A stretch of 6,168 bases of DNA from Chamaesiphon sp. (lineage in GTDB: Bacteria; Cyanobacteriota; Cyanobacteriia; Cyanobacteriales; Chamaesiphonaceae). The translations under genes and the position numbers were made by a program. Shown one piece after another: positions 1-6,145 of the stretch. How positions within the stretch are numbered: the first letter of the stretch is position 1; every line of letters begins with the position of its first letter. A model generated the notes under the pieces. That model saw nothing but the letters and a program-made list of their open reading frames with translations. It ran no database searches and was not told the DNA's origin. The stretch covers positions 1-6,168 of the forward strand of contig JAGVCD010000303.1 in NCBI GenBank assembly GCA_020059425.1, given 5' to 3'.

Positions 1-1150
1 CGTCGTTGGCTGAGCTGACAGGCAAGTTGCCATTTTGGCCTTTGGCGCCATAAAGTCCTAGTAAGCGCTGACCGCGATCGGGTTGGATTTTGGCAGCGGT
101 AGCTAATAATTTGCTGGTAGCTTGGGGGCCTCTTTCTAAAAAAGTATAGCCATAGATGTTGTCATTGGGTTTCGCTTTTAATGTTTGATAAGTCTGGTCG
201 CTGATATAGGTGAAATCTGGCTCCACACCTACTGGTAACGGAGTCTTGATATTGGCGAGAGGATGACCACCCCCGAGTAAAACAGTGGGCTGATAAGTCC
301 GTAATTCCTGCTGCAAAATGTTATCGAGTGGCAAGGCTTTGGGCGAGTTGACATCGTATTTGGTGCGCCGATTGACGTTGGCTGCTGCAGCTCCGGGGGT
401 GGCGTGATCGATCGGTACTGATGTCACTAGCCCGGTGGATTTACCCTGATCAGTAGCGGTTTTGAGGATGCTTTCTAGTGCTTTTTCCTGAATATCGACT
501 CCGATCGCATTGTTGTAGCTCTTCACGCCAGTGTAGAGCGTCGTGGCGGTATTGGCCGAGTCGGGATAACTATGTTTGATGTATTCTTTGTCGCTGCCCG
601 GTGTCCAAGGATTGTTGCCACCCCTTTGAGGATCGTAGCCCACTAAGTTTCCAGCGGCCTCGGTGGCACTTACTCCACCATTGGGCTTGGTGCCAGGATT
701 GAAACTGGGATTAAAGCGAAAATTTGGCCTGACTGGACTTTTGTTGGTTTCTACTTGGGAATCATCTAGAGCGCTTAGATCGTTACTATATAAGCCATCA
801 GCTCCTAATACCGTGGTTCCGTAGGTGGTGGCTAAGGCATAGCCCTTCAGCTTTTGCATATTCAGACCAAAGCCTTTTTCTTTGGTGTAAAAATCTTGCA
901 GAGTAGTGCCTTTTTTTCCATTTTTGATGAGGTTGGCGATCGCTGCGGCTCTGGTCATCTCCCATCCCATGCCATCCCCAATCATGATGATGGTATTGCT
1001 GGGCAGGCTGGATGTCTTTTTCATCCAAGCGAATGGCTGGCTACAGCCTGTGATAATCAGTAGTGATACGCAGAATATTATGGTCAAGCGATGACTAGAT
1101 TTAATCGATCGCCATACTTCTTTGTATCGTTTGATGAGATTTTTAATCAT
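1..1150 (-). CDS. phoA: PhoA-type alkaline phosphatase lipoprotein, 3' end outside window
   Basis: Phosphomonoesterase that releases phosphate from organic esters outside the cytoplasm. The window holds 383 complete codons. The N-terminus is a basic stretch, a hydrophobic segment (about 22-34) and the lipobox I-T-G-C with Cys36, so the enzyme is probably a membrane-anchored lipoprotein. Family signatures are IGDGMG (Asp59, metal ligand), PDSANTAT (Ser198, phosphorylated nucleophile), a TGVKxYNNAIGVD stretch after it, and DHATPGAAAANV, where His249 sits at the place of E. coli Asp153, Thr251 matches Thr155 and Arg262 matches the phosphate-binding Arg166. The C-terminal zinc ligands are off the window. 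About 140 residues lie between Asp59 and Ser198 against about 50 in E. coli PhoA, so there is a large insertion near 105-190. The start is firm: the only upstream in-frame sequence before a stop has no usual start codon. No good ribosome site is visible. A terminator ends only 26 bases upstream. Confidence 0.95.
   Translation of the reverse strand, partial: MIKNLIKRYKEVWRSIKSSHRLTIIFCVSLLIITGCSQPFAWMKKTSSLPSNTIIMIGDGMGWEMTRAAAIANLIKNGKKGTTLQDFYTKEKGFGLNMQKLKGYALATTYGTTVLGADGLYSNDLSALDDSQVETNKSPVRPNFRFNPSFNPGTKPNGGVSATEAAGNLVGYDPQRGGNNPWTPGSDKEYIKHSYPDSANTATTLYTGVKSYNNAIGVDIQEKALESILKTATDQGKSTGLVTSVPIDHATPGAAAANVNRRTKYDVNSPKALPLDNILQQELRTYQPTVLLGGGHPLANIKTPLPVGVEPDFTYISDQTYQTLKAKPNDNIYGYTFLERGPQATSKLLATAAKIQPDRGQRLLGLYGAKGQNGNLPVSSAND
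936..943. repeat. HIP1 octamer GCGATCGC
   Basis: One perfect copy of the highly iterated palindrome of cyanobacterial genomes, inside phoA. Several partial copies (GCGATCG, CGATCG) occur across the window. Useful mainly as support for a cyanobacterial origin. Confidence 0.8.
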
Positions 1151-1176
1151 TGATTTTTTGTGTCCGTATATTTTAT

Positions 1177-1211
1177 AAAAAAAACACTACTCAGTTGTGC
1201 TCTGAATAGTG
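1177..1211 (-). terminator. Intrinsic terminator after the Crp-like gene, just before phoA
   Basis: On the minus strand, CACTATTCAG pairs with CTGAGTAGTG (10 bp, one G-T wobble) around a 7-base loop and is followed at once by eight T. This is a standard Rho-independent form. It should end transcripts from the Crp-like gene, yet it sits only 26 bases before the phoA start codon, so it may also act as an attenuator for phoA. Confidence 0.85.
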
Positions 1212-1287
1212 CTGACAGCCAAAATTTAATATCTAAATATTTATTAGAGTCTCACCTGTTGATTCTTTGGCTAACATGTTTTTGAGC

Positions 1288-1311
1288 TAGAAATTGATCG
1301 ATCAATTGCTA
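1288..1311. repeat. Imperfect 24-bp palindrome with a perfect 16-bp core
   Basis: The core AATTGATCGATCAATT (1292-1307) is perfectly self-complementary, and TAG/CTA extends it on both sides after one mismatch. It begins about 10 bases beyond the stop codon of the Crp-like gene, inside the spacer leading to phoA. It could be an operator or a simple 3' hairpin. The centre GATCGATC resembles the CGATCG motifs common in cyanobacteria, so its function is open. Confidence 0.6.
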
Positions 1312-1319
1312 CCAAACAA

Positions 1320-1994
1320 CTAATTGGCCATGGCCACTGTTGATTTTACTGGGTGAAGCACGTTGTGTTGGGGTGCTGCAATCACCATATGACGATTATG
1401 ATCAAACTTGATTTTGCCGCTGCCTTGCAACTTTCCGAGTATCCGCGTAACAGTGACTCTGGTAGTGCCGACGGTACTGGCTAGCTGTTGGTGAGTTAAA
1501 CGAGCAGTGAGGCGTATGCCGTCGGCTACCGGTTCTCCAATTTCTTTACCCAATAGTAGCAAGAAGCGATAGATACGTTCTTGAATATGCCGACTTCCTA
1601 AAATTGATTGGATAGCTTCCGATTGCTGGAGGCGTTGATCAAGTCCTCTTAATATCAATCGATTTAAGTCAAAATACTGATCGATTTCGGCGGCTGTAAA
1701 GCGCAGCAGGCTCACATTGGTTAGCGCTGTCGCAATGTACGGCTCCACAGCTGTGAGTGGTAGTCCAAATGGCATCGATGAAGAAGCTAAAGCTAACAAG
1801 ATGCTATCACCCTCGTCGTCGAGAGTAGAGATCCGCACAATGCCTTGCTGTACCAACAATATATCTTTCTGGAAGAGAGGAATTTCTTTGCCTTTTTGAT
1901 AATTCAAAAAATTTTTATGCTGATAAAGCTCTTCTAGCTGTCGCTCAGCATAAGGAAACCGGAAAACTTCTGGACGGGGAAGATTTAAAAGCAT
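1320..1994 (-). CDS. Crp/Fnr-family transcription regulator, NtcA-like DNA-binding helix (PtrA-like candidate)
   Basis: A 224-residue cytoplasmic regulator with the normal Crp length and order: a cyclic-nucleotide-like beta-roll (about 27-100), a long dimerisation helix (about 103-137), and a winged helix-turn-helix (about 150-210). The HTH contains LTHQQLASTVG followed by the recognition helix TTRVTVTRILGKLQ (177-190). Val180 stands where E. coli CRP has Glu181, as in NtcA, so a GTA/TAC-type half-site is more likely than TGTGA. The beta-roll lacks the usual cAMP phosphate-binding signature (GE-L-x8-R-S/T-A), so cAMP is probably not the effector. The gene is divergent from sphR and shares its control region; the Pho box repeats point toward this gene. 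Phosphatase, porin and sensor neighbours suggest a role in phosphate stress, as for PtrA of marine Synechococcus. NtcA itself is unlikely: the sequence outside the helix differs. Family certain; the PtrA-like role is inference. Confidence 0.9.
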   Translation of the reverse strand: MLLNLPRPEVFRFPYAERQLEELYQHKNFLNYQKGKEIPLFQKDILLVQQGIVRISTLDDEGDSILLALASSSMPFGLPLTAVEPYIATALTNVSLLRFTAAEIDQYFDLNRLILRGLDQRLQQSEAIQSILGSRHIQERIYRFLLLLGKEIGEPVADGIRLTARLTHQQLASTVGTTRVTVTRILGKLQGSGKIKFDHNRHMVIAAPQHNVLHPVKSTVAMAN

Positions 1995-2049
1995 AGCAAA
2001 TGCCTGCTGGCTAGCAATACCAATACCTTAGAGGTCTAAATCAAAGAGA

Positions 2050-2101
2050 AGGTAATCTTTAGGTTAGGGTTTGGTTAAGAGGTATACAGAGGTGTGTTAA
2101 A
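2050..2101 (-). promoter_or_regulatory. Pho box: 11-bp-phased SphR-binding repeats between the Crp-like gene and sphR
   Basis: Read on the minus strand, octamers recur every 11 bases: TTTAACAC (2101-2094), TCTGTATA (2090-2083), CTTAACCA (2079-2072), CCTAACCT (2068-2061), GATTACCT (2057-2050). The published cyanobacterial Pho box is PyTTAAPyPy(T/A) in tandem with 3-base spacers. CTTAACCA fits fully, CCTAACCT fits 7 of 8, TTTAACAC 6 of 8, GATTACCT 5 of 8, and TCTGTATA is poor. The core is 2050-2079. The sense direction is toward the Crp-like gene, 55 bases from its start. A loose -10 (TAAGGT, 2030-2025) lies 19 bases past the core. The box is also 95 bases upstream of the chosen sphR start, so it could serve both genes. 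Confidence 0.75.
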
Positions 2102-2174
2102 TCGTGGTACAAGCAAGCATGGGGGTATCATTCCTCATTTTATATTCAATAATATTTGCCGTTTCGGTAGCTTT

Positions 2175-2924
2175 ATGACGAGGATCAGTTCTACTTTTCA
2201 GCAAATTTCTATTGCTAAAAAATGTGTTTTGGTAGTGGAAGACGAAACTGCAATTCGTGATTCGGTCAGTCAGTTTTTGATTAGTGAAGGCTACAATGTG
2301 CTGACTGCCAGTAATGGCCATGAAGCGATCGACATTATTGGTCAAATGATTACTGACCGCGAAGCTGATAAAGTATCGATCGATCTGATTATTCTTGATG
2401 TGATGTTGCCGGGGATTAATGGCTTAGATCTGTGCCAATTTATTCGCAAGCAGGGCAGTATTGTACCCATTTTGATGCTGAGCGCGCGGGGTAGTGAGGC
2501 CGATCGGGTGGCGGGTTTAGAGATTGGTGCTGATGATTATTTAGTAAAACCCTTTGGTTTATCGGAACTGCGGGCGCGTTGTCGGGCTTTGTTTCGCCGC
2601 TCCGGTGCGATCGAGACCGATCTAGAGGAGACGATCGAACATGGCAATATTATTCTTTACCCTCAGCAATATCGGGTATTGATCAACGACCAAGAAATTA
2701 ATCTATCGCGGAAAGAATTTGCCCTCCTCATTTTGTTTATGCAAAACCCGCGCCGGGTGTTTTCTAGGGACCTGCTAATTGAAAGGGTGTGGGGTGCAGA
2801 TTTTATGGGAGATACCAAAACGGTGGATGTCCATATTCGTTGGCTCCGTTCCAAGATTGAAGAAGATCCCAGTCGTCCGCAGTATTTGATGACAGTCCGT
2901 GGTTTTGGTTATCGATTCGGTTGA
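2175..2924 (+). CDS. sphR: Phosphate response regulator SphR (PhoB/OmpR family)
   Basis: A 249-residue two-component response regulator that activates phosphate-starvation genes once phosphorylated by SphS. The receiver domain (about 16-135) has the acidic pair Glu22/Asp23 in VVEDE, the phospho-acceptor Asp75 in LIILDVMLPG, Ser103 in MLSAR and Lys125 in DYLVKPFG. The OmpR-type winged helix (about 152-249) includes LSRKEFALL, TVDVHIRWLRSKIEEDP and the terminal VRGFGYRFG. Between the second helix and the Asp75 strand there are about nine residues more than in most OmpR-type proteins. I chose the ATG at 2175: an in-frame GTG at 2094 would add 27 unconserved residues and lie inside a Pho box repeat. 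The ribosome site is weak (GGTAG, about 4 bases before ATG); TAATAT at 2150-2155 is a possible -10. It is divergent from the Crp-like gene and convergent with the porin. The partner kinase is not adjacent but about 1.7 kb away on the other strand. Confidence 0.93.
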   Translation: MTRISSTFQQISIAKKCVLVVEDETAIRDSVSQFLISEGYNVLTASNGHEAIDIIGQMITDREADKVSIDLIILDVMLPGINGLDLCQFIRKQGSIVPILMLSARGSEADRVAGLEIGADDYLVKPFGLSELRARCRALFRRSGAIETDLEETIEHGNIILYPQQYRVLINDQEINLSRKEFALLILFMQNPRRVFSRDLLIERVWGADFMGDTKTVDVHIRWLRSKIEEDPSRPQYLMTVRGFGYRFG

Positions 2925-2932
2925 GAGCCATG

Positions 2933-2957
2933 AAAAAAGCCCTCAAGCATTGAGGGC
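2933..2957 (-). terminator. Intrinsic terminator of the porin gene
   Basis: On the minus strand GCCCTCAA, a 3-base loop and TTGAGGGC form a perfect 8-bp stem followed by six T (2938-2933). It lies about 30 bases past the porin stop codon. On the plus strand the same hairpin begins 14 bases after the sphR stop but is followed by AAAATAATAG rather than T, so it would be a poor terminator for sphR, though it could protect that 3' end. Confidence 0.85.
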
Positions 2958-2988
2958 AAAATAATAGTATTCAGGACGTGAGTAAAGT

Positions 2989-4509
2989 CTAGAATTTAAA
3001 AGTGGTACGGATGGTACCTACATACTCAGTAGCGTTTGTCGCGGTATCAGGGTTAGTAATCAACAATAGACCTGGTGTAATGTCCACGGTATCGTTCAGT
3101 TTAACCTTGTAGATGGCTTCTAGGTGAAGAGGGCTAACTGTATCAACCCGAGCAGCGACGGTGTTACTGGTTACTTTTGGTGGAGATCCAACTGTAAAGC
3201 CTAGGGTGTTGCCCTTAGCCCCAAAGTCAGGGAAAGCCGCTGAAACTGCATAATTAAATAGGTTGGCTGTGTCAGCACCGCCTTGAGCATTGGTAATGCC
3301 AGCCCAGCCGGAAAGTACGAAACCAGGAGAAAGTTTAGCACTAGCCATGGCGCTGTAGTGGTTGGCAGTAGTAGGAACTGCGGTGGTGAAAGGTGAATTA
3401 GCAAAAGCGGTACCAGTAGTACCTGCAACCCCTGTGCCTCCCTCGCTATAAGACCGAGCATAAGCCAATCCTAAGTCAATACCGGGACTAGCTTCAAAGC
3501 GTAGTTGACCCATAAAAGAATTAGTGCTGCCGAATACACCTGTGCTGGGATTAGCTGCTGTTGTGCCAGGAACGGCATAGCCGAGTGAAGCGGTGATTTT
3601 GTCACTCAGTTTATAGTCACCAGTGATAGCTGCGCCGTCTCCACTGAGACGATAGATGGGGTTGAATCGACCAAAACGTGATATAGAACCAGTTCCAGCC
3701 GGAGCTAGAAGTGGGTTGAAAGTGTACATGTTTTCGTTGAATTCACTACCAACGGTTTCTAAAACGATGTTACCTTTGTCACCGAGGGGCATTTTGTACT
3801 GAAGCAAAGAAATGAAGCCAGCATTGTCTTCGCTACCATCAAAACCTAAGCGAGTTGTGTTGGTACCAGTGGTGGCAGCTCCACTAAAAGGAGTAGTGTT
3901 ACGGGCTTGAATCCGAGCACGGAGACGGTCTTTGCCGGTAAAGCTAGTGTCAAAGTTTAAGCGAACCCGATCGGAGAAGATGGTGCCACTAGGGTTGGGA
4001 CCAGGAGAACCACCGTAACCACTCAAGGCCAAGATTACTTCCCCAACCAACTTGGTGTTGGGCGAGAAGGTGTTGGTTTCTTTATTCTGAGCGAGCTTGG
4101 TTTCCACCTTTTCTACTCGATCGTTCAGACCAATCATTTCTTGGCGGTAGTTAGCAACCAATTCTCTTAACAGCTCCATATCTTCTTGGGAGGCCGCGCC
4201 AGGAGACTGGGCTAGCTTAGCTTCTAAAGAATTTAGACAAACTTCCACGTTCTTGGAGAAAGCTGAACGCGAGACAGGCTTTTGACTAGTGCTAACTCCG
4301 CATTGGTAGCGGTTGTTGATCCGTTGCAAAGCTTGAAAGTTGCGATCGGATGGATTTACCATTTCGCCAGCTGACTGCGTTTCGCTGTTCCCGGTACTAG
4401 GTGCTTGTAACTCGGGAGCGGGAGCATCTTTGGCCATTGCTGGGCCGCTAGCTACCATCAGTGCTAGGCTGAGGATAAAGCCAGAAAGTTTAATATTTGT
4501 ATGTGTCAT
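2989..4509 (-). CDS. Outer-membrane porin, cyanobacterial OprB/Som ('iron uptake porin') family
   Basis: A 506-residue outer-membrane beta-barrel for passive entry of small solutes. The order is typical of the family: signal peptide with AMA cleavage at residue 26; a Pro-rich linker; a degenerate SLH-like region (about 50-95) with FQALQxIxxRYxC and VCLNSLE, keeping two cysteines (Cys70, Cys91); a coiled coil (about 109-140, ELLRELVANYRQEM then LNDRVEKVETKLA); and a barrel from about 149 to the terminal Phe of RTTFKF. The SLH part is shortened: the GYPDGTFRG-type motif usual between the two cysteines is missing. GAGAAG lies just before the ATG as a ribosome site. It has its own promoter palindrome and terminator, so it is probably a single-gene unit between sphR and sphS. 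In marine picocyanobacteria a porin of this type (phoE) belongs to the phosphate-starvation set; location suggests the same here. The substrate cannot be read from sequence. Confidence 0.92.
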   Translation of the reverse strand: MTHTNIKLSGFILSLALMVASGPAMAKDAPAPELQAPSTGNSETQSAGEMVNPSDRNFQALQRINNRYQCGVSTSQKPVSRSAFSKNVEVCLNSLEAKLAQSPGAASQEDMELLRELVANYRQEMIGLNDRVEKVETKLAQNKETNTFSPNTKLVGEVILALSGYGGSPGPNPSGTIFSDRVRLNFDTSFTGKDRLRARIQARNTTPFSGAATTGTNTTRLGFDGSEDNAGFISLLQYKMPLGDKGNIVLETVGSEFNENMYTFNPLLAPAGTGSISRFGRFNPIYRLSGDGAAITGDYKLSDKITASLGYAVPGTTAANPSTGVFGSTNSFMGQLRFEASPGIDLGLAYARSYSEGGTGVAGTTGTAFANSPFTTAVPTTANHYSAMASAKLSPGFVLSGWAGITNAQGGADTANLFNYAVSAAFPDFGAKGNTLGFTVGSPPKVTSNTVAARVDTVSPLHLEAIYKVKLNDTVDITPGLLLITNPDTATNATEYVGTIRTTFKF

Positions 4510-4547
4510 TGCTTCTCACACCCGTGTATTTTGCTACAGTTTAAAGA

Positions 4548-4590
4548 ATACTATGGAAAATAACATGATCTATGTATCTAAGCATACATA
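4548..4590 (-). promoter_or_regulatory. Porin promoter: NtcA-type GTA-N8-TAC palindrome with spaced -10
   Basis: On the minus strand TATGTAT (4590-4584), six bases and ATACATA (4577-4571) form a perfect 7-bp inverted repeat that contains GTA-N8-TAC (4587-4574). Twenty bases further is TAGTAT (4553-4548), fitting the TAN3T -10 of NtcA-activated promoters, where the usual gap is about 20-24. A start near 4541 would give a leader of about 30 bases. The binder could be NtcA or, given its NtcA-like recognition helix, the Crp-like protein of this cluster. Confidence 0.65.
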
Positions 4591-4610
4591 ATGTTCAGTA
4601 TTTATGCTTA
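4579..4610. repeat. Inverted repeat overlapping the porin operator
   Basis: TAAGCATA (4579-4586) and TATGCTTA (4603-4610) are perfect 8-bp inverted arms 16 bases apart. The first arm overlaps the GTA-N8-TAC palindrome, so the two structures compete for the same bases. No T-run follows, so it is not a clear terminator for sphS. It may be a second operator arrangement or chance in AT-rich DNA. Confidence 0.4.
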
Positions 4611-4661
4611 CTAGTACCTTACTACAATTCCTCAACGATATCAAAATATGAATATAGTGGT

Positions 4662-5948
4662 TTAGGAAATCGGTAACTTAATTTGCAGCCAGCCACCACC
4701 AGTTTTGGGGTGATTTTTAGCCGTAATTGTGCCGCCATGGGCAAAAATAATTTGTTTGACGATCGATAGTCCTAATCCGCTGCCCGTATTGATTGTAGTA
4801 GCAGGATTGCGTTGATAACGGGACGGATCGCTGCGAAATAGGCGATCAAATACCTGATCTAAATCCTGCGGATTAAAGCCATTACCAGCGTCAATAATAT
4901 CTATTTCAACCATCTGTGTTTGGTTACGGGTAATGACCCGAATTTGACTGTGATCCGGGCTGTATCGGATGGCATTATCAAAAATATTGATTAAAACCTG
5001 GGTGAGACTGACCGGATCTGCCAATAATGTAAAATTGGTGTCACCCGTTTGCAGGCAAGAAATGCTTTTTTGATGAGCTAATGGTTCTAAAATATTCCAG
5101 GCATCTTCAACTAGTTGATCTAGCTGAATAGGCTGTTTTTTGATCTGTTGCTGATAAGTTTCTTGGAGTTGATTTAACTCTAAAAAACCTTGTACTAATT
5201 TAGTGAGTCGATCGATCTCCGGAATCATCCGGTCTGTCCATTGCTGGAGTGATGGTTCTACTTTATTTTGAATGGTTTCGGTCATCAGGCGCAGCGAGGT
5301 GAGAGGGGTGCGTAATTCATGTGCCAAGTCCGTAGTCCAGCGTTCTTGGGCTTTGTTCCTGGCGGCCAGTGGCTGGCGATTCTCTAAGAAAATTCCTACG
5401 GCTTTTTGGGGCAACGGTACGGTGGAAGCTTTAATGGTGATCGCTAAACCATCTGTTGGTTGGTCGCTATAGTTAGGATATAACTGCCATTCCAGCTCGC
5501 TACCTACTTGGTTTTGGCGGGTTTGATTGATTAGTTGGTCTAACTCAAAAGAACGGACTACGGCGATTAATACTGGTGGTTTATCTGGTGGCCAGCTGGC
5601 TAGGTGAAGTAGTTGTTGGGCTTGGGTGTTACACCACGAAATTTGATTGTTGGCATTGAGCTGCAGATAGCCGATCGGAGCTGCTCGACACAGAGATTGC
5701 CAGCTTTTTAACTCTTCTTCTTTTTCCTGGAGCTGATTATTGATGCGTACCGCACTTCTTCTCAGTTGGGATAGAACTGGCTGAGAACTGGCCGATCGAG
5801 AGCTAATTAATGGATATTTATCTTCTGTCTGTCGGTTGATGAGATTTAAAATGGTCTGTAGTTGGGCAGTATTTTTAAACTGAAACCAACTAAAACTGGC
5901 TAAGCCACCAATGATTAACCCCGCTAGTGCATAAAGCAGATAAAACAT
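4662..5948 (-). CDS. sphS: Phosphate sensor histidine kinase SphS (PhoR type)
   Basis: A 428-residue membrane-bound kinase that phosphorylates SphR when phosphate is scarce. Domains in order: an N-terminal membrane segment (about 2-23) with almost no periplasmic part, as in SphS/PhoR proteins; a polar linker and coiled coil (about 60-85); a PAS domain (about 86-190, starting APIGYLQLNANNQISWCN); the dimerisation/phosphotransfer domain with His210 in DLAHELRTPLTSL; and an ATPase domain with the N box (NIFDNAIRYS, Asn325), G1 (DAGNGF, 353-358), F box (VFDRLFRSD) and G2 (GSGLGLSIVKQI, 389-400). All catalytic motifs are intact. The lack of a sensor domain agrees with sensing through another protein, SphU/PhoU and the Pst transporter, which is family knowledge. 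GGGGAAGG precedes the ATG. The stop is followed by 152 bases before the porin start, with no clear terminator, so read-through into the porin is possible. A MITE lies 35 bases upstream. Confidence 0.93.
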   Translation of the reverse strand: MFYLLYALAGLIIGGLASFSWFQFKNTAQLQTILNLINRQTEDKYPLISSRSASSQPVLSQLRRSAVRINNQLQEKEEELKSWQSLCRAAPIGYLQLNANNQISWCNTQAQQLLHLASWPPDKPPVLIAVVRSFELDQLINQTRQNQVGSELEWQLYPNYSDQPTDGLAITIKASTVPLPQKAVGIFLENRQPLAARNKAQERWTTDLAHELRTPLTSLRLMTETIQNKVEPSLQQWTDRMIPEIDRLTKLVQGFLELNQLQETYQQQIKKQPIQLDQLVEDAWNILEPLAHQKSISCLQTGDTNFTLLADPVSLTQVLINIFDNAIRYSPDHSQIRVITRNQTQMVEIDIIDAGNGFNPQDLDQVFDRLFRSDPSRYQRNPATTINTGSGLGLSIVKQIIFAHGGTITAKNHPKTGGGWLQIKLPIS

Positions 5949-5951
5949 TGG

Positions 5952-5959
5952 CCTTCCCC
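5952..5959 (-). promoter_or_regulatory. Ribosome binding site of sphS
   Basis: GGGGAAGG on the minus strand, three bases before the ATG at 5948. It is purine-rich and the best-looking site of the window, and supports this start codon. No convincing -35/-10 pair is seen in the 35 bases between the start and the MITE. Confidence 0.6.
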
Positions 5960-5983
5960 TCGCAAAATTGTCGAGCTTGTTTA

Positions 5984-6145
5984 GAGGATGTTTGAAAAGT
6001 TATTTTTGCCACCCATAGTTGGTCTGAATCCCCCTAAATCCCCCTTAAAAAGGGGGACTAAGACTCTTTCTCCCCCTTTTTTTAAGGGGGCTGGGGGGAT
6101 TTTCTAGGGTTTAGGCATAACAAATTTGACTTTTCAAACACCCTC
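5984..6145. mobile_element. 162-bp MITE upstream of sphS
   Basis: A non-coding element bounded by 17-bp terminal inverted repeats, gaggatgtttgaaaagt (5984-6000) and the complement of gagggtgtttgaaaagt (6129-6145), one mismatch. A 3-bp TTA stands on both sides (5981-5983, 6146-6148) as a likely target duplication. Inside are two G/C-run hairpins: TCCCCCTT/AAGGGGGA (6039-6057) and CCCCCTT/AAGGGGG (6072-6090), enclosed by AATCCCCC (6027-6034) and GGGGGGATT (6093-6101), so the whole can fold into a long branched stem. Such C-run/G-run repeats are common in cyanobacterial genomes. There is no transposase; it would be moved in trans. The TNA-like duplication fits the IS1031 group of IS5, which is inference. 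Confidence 0.85.

Noticed and set aside
798..1094. Small open frames on both strands near the phoA 5' end
   Set aside because: They overlap the phoA coding sequence in other frames; the phoA frame carries the lipobox and the IGDGMG metal site.
1212..1290. Possible Pho box before phoA (CTAATAAATATTTAGATATTAAAT region)
   Set aside because: The repeats are AT-rich, do not keep TTAA plus pyrimidines at 11-base steps, and lie upstream of a strong terminator.
1320..1994. Naming the Crp-like gene ntcA
   Set aside because: Only the recognition helix is near-identical to NtcA; the beta-roll and C-terminus differ by eye, and the genomic context is phosphate, not nitrogen.
2094..2174. GTG start at 2094 giving SphR a 27-residue N-terminal extension
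   Set aside because: The extension is not like any receiver-domain start, the GTG is inside an 11-bp-phased Pho box repeat, and the ATG at 2175 gives a normal SphR length.
3201..3461. 86-codon minus-strand frame inside the porin gene
   Set aside because: It is a shifted-frame shadow of the barrel region with low-complexity composition and no ribosome site.
6027..6101. Repeated C-run/G-run units as a CRISPR array or a tandem terminator
   Set aside because: The units are inverted hairpins inside an element with terminal inverted repeats and a flanking TTA; there are no regular repeats with unique spacers.
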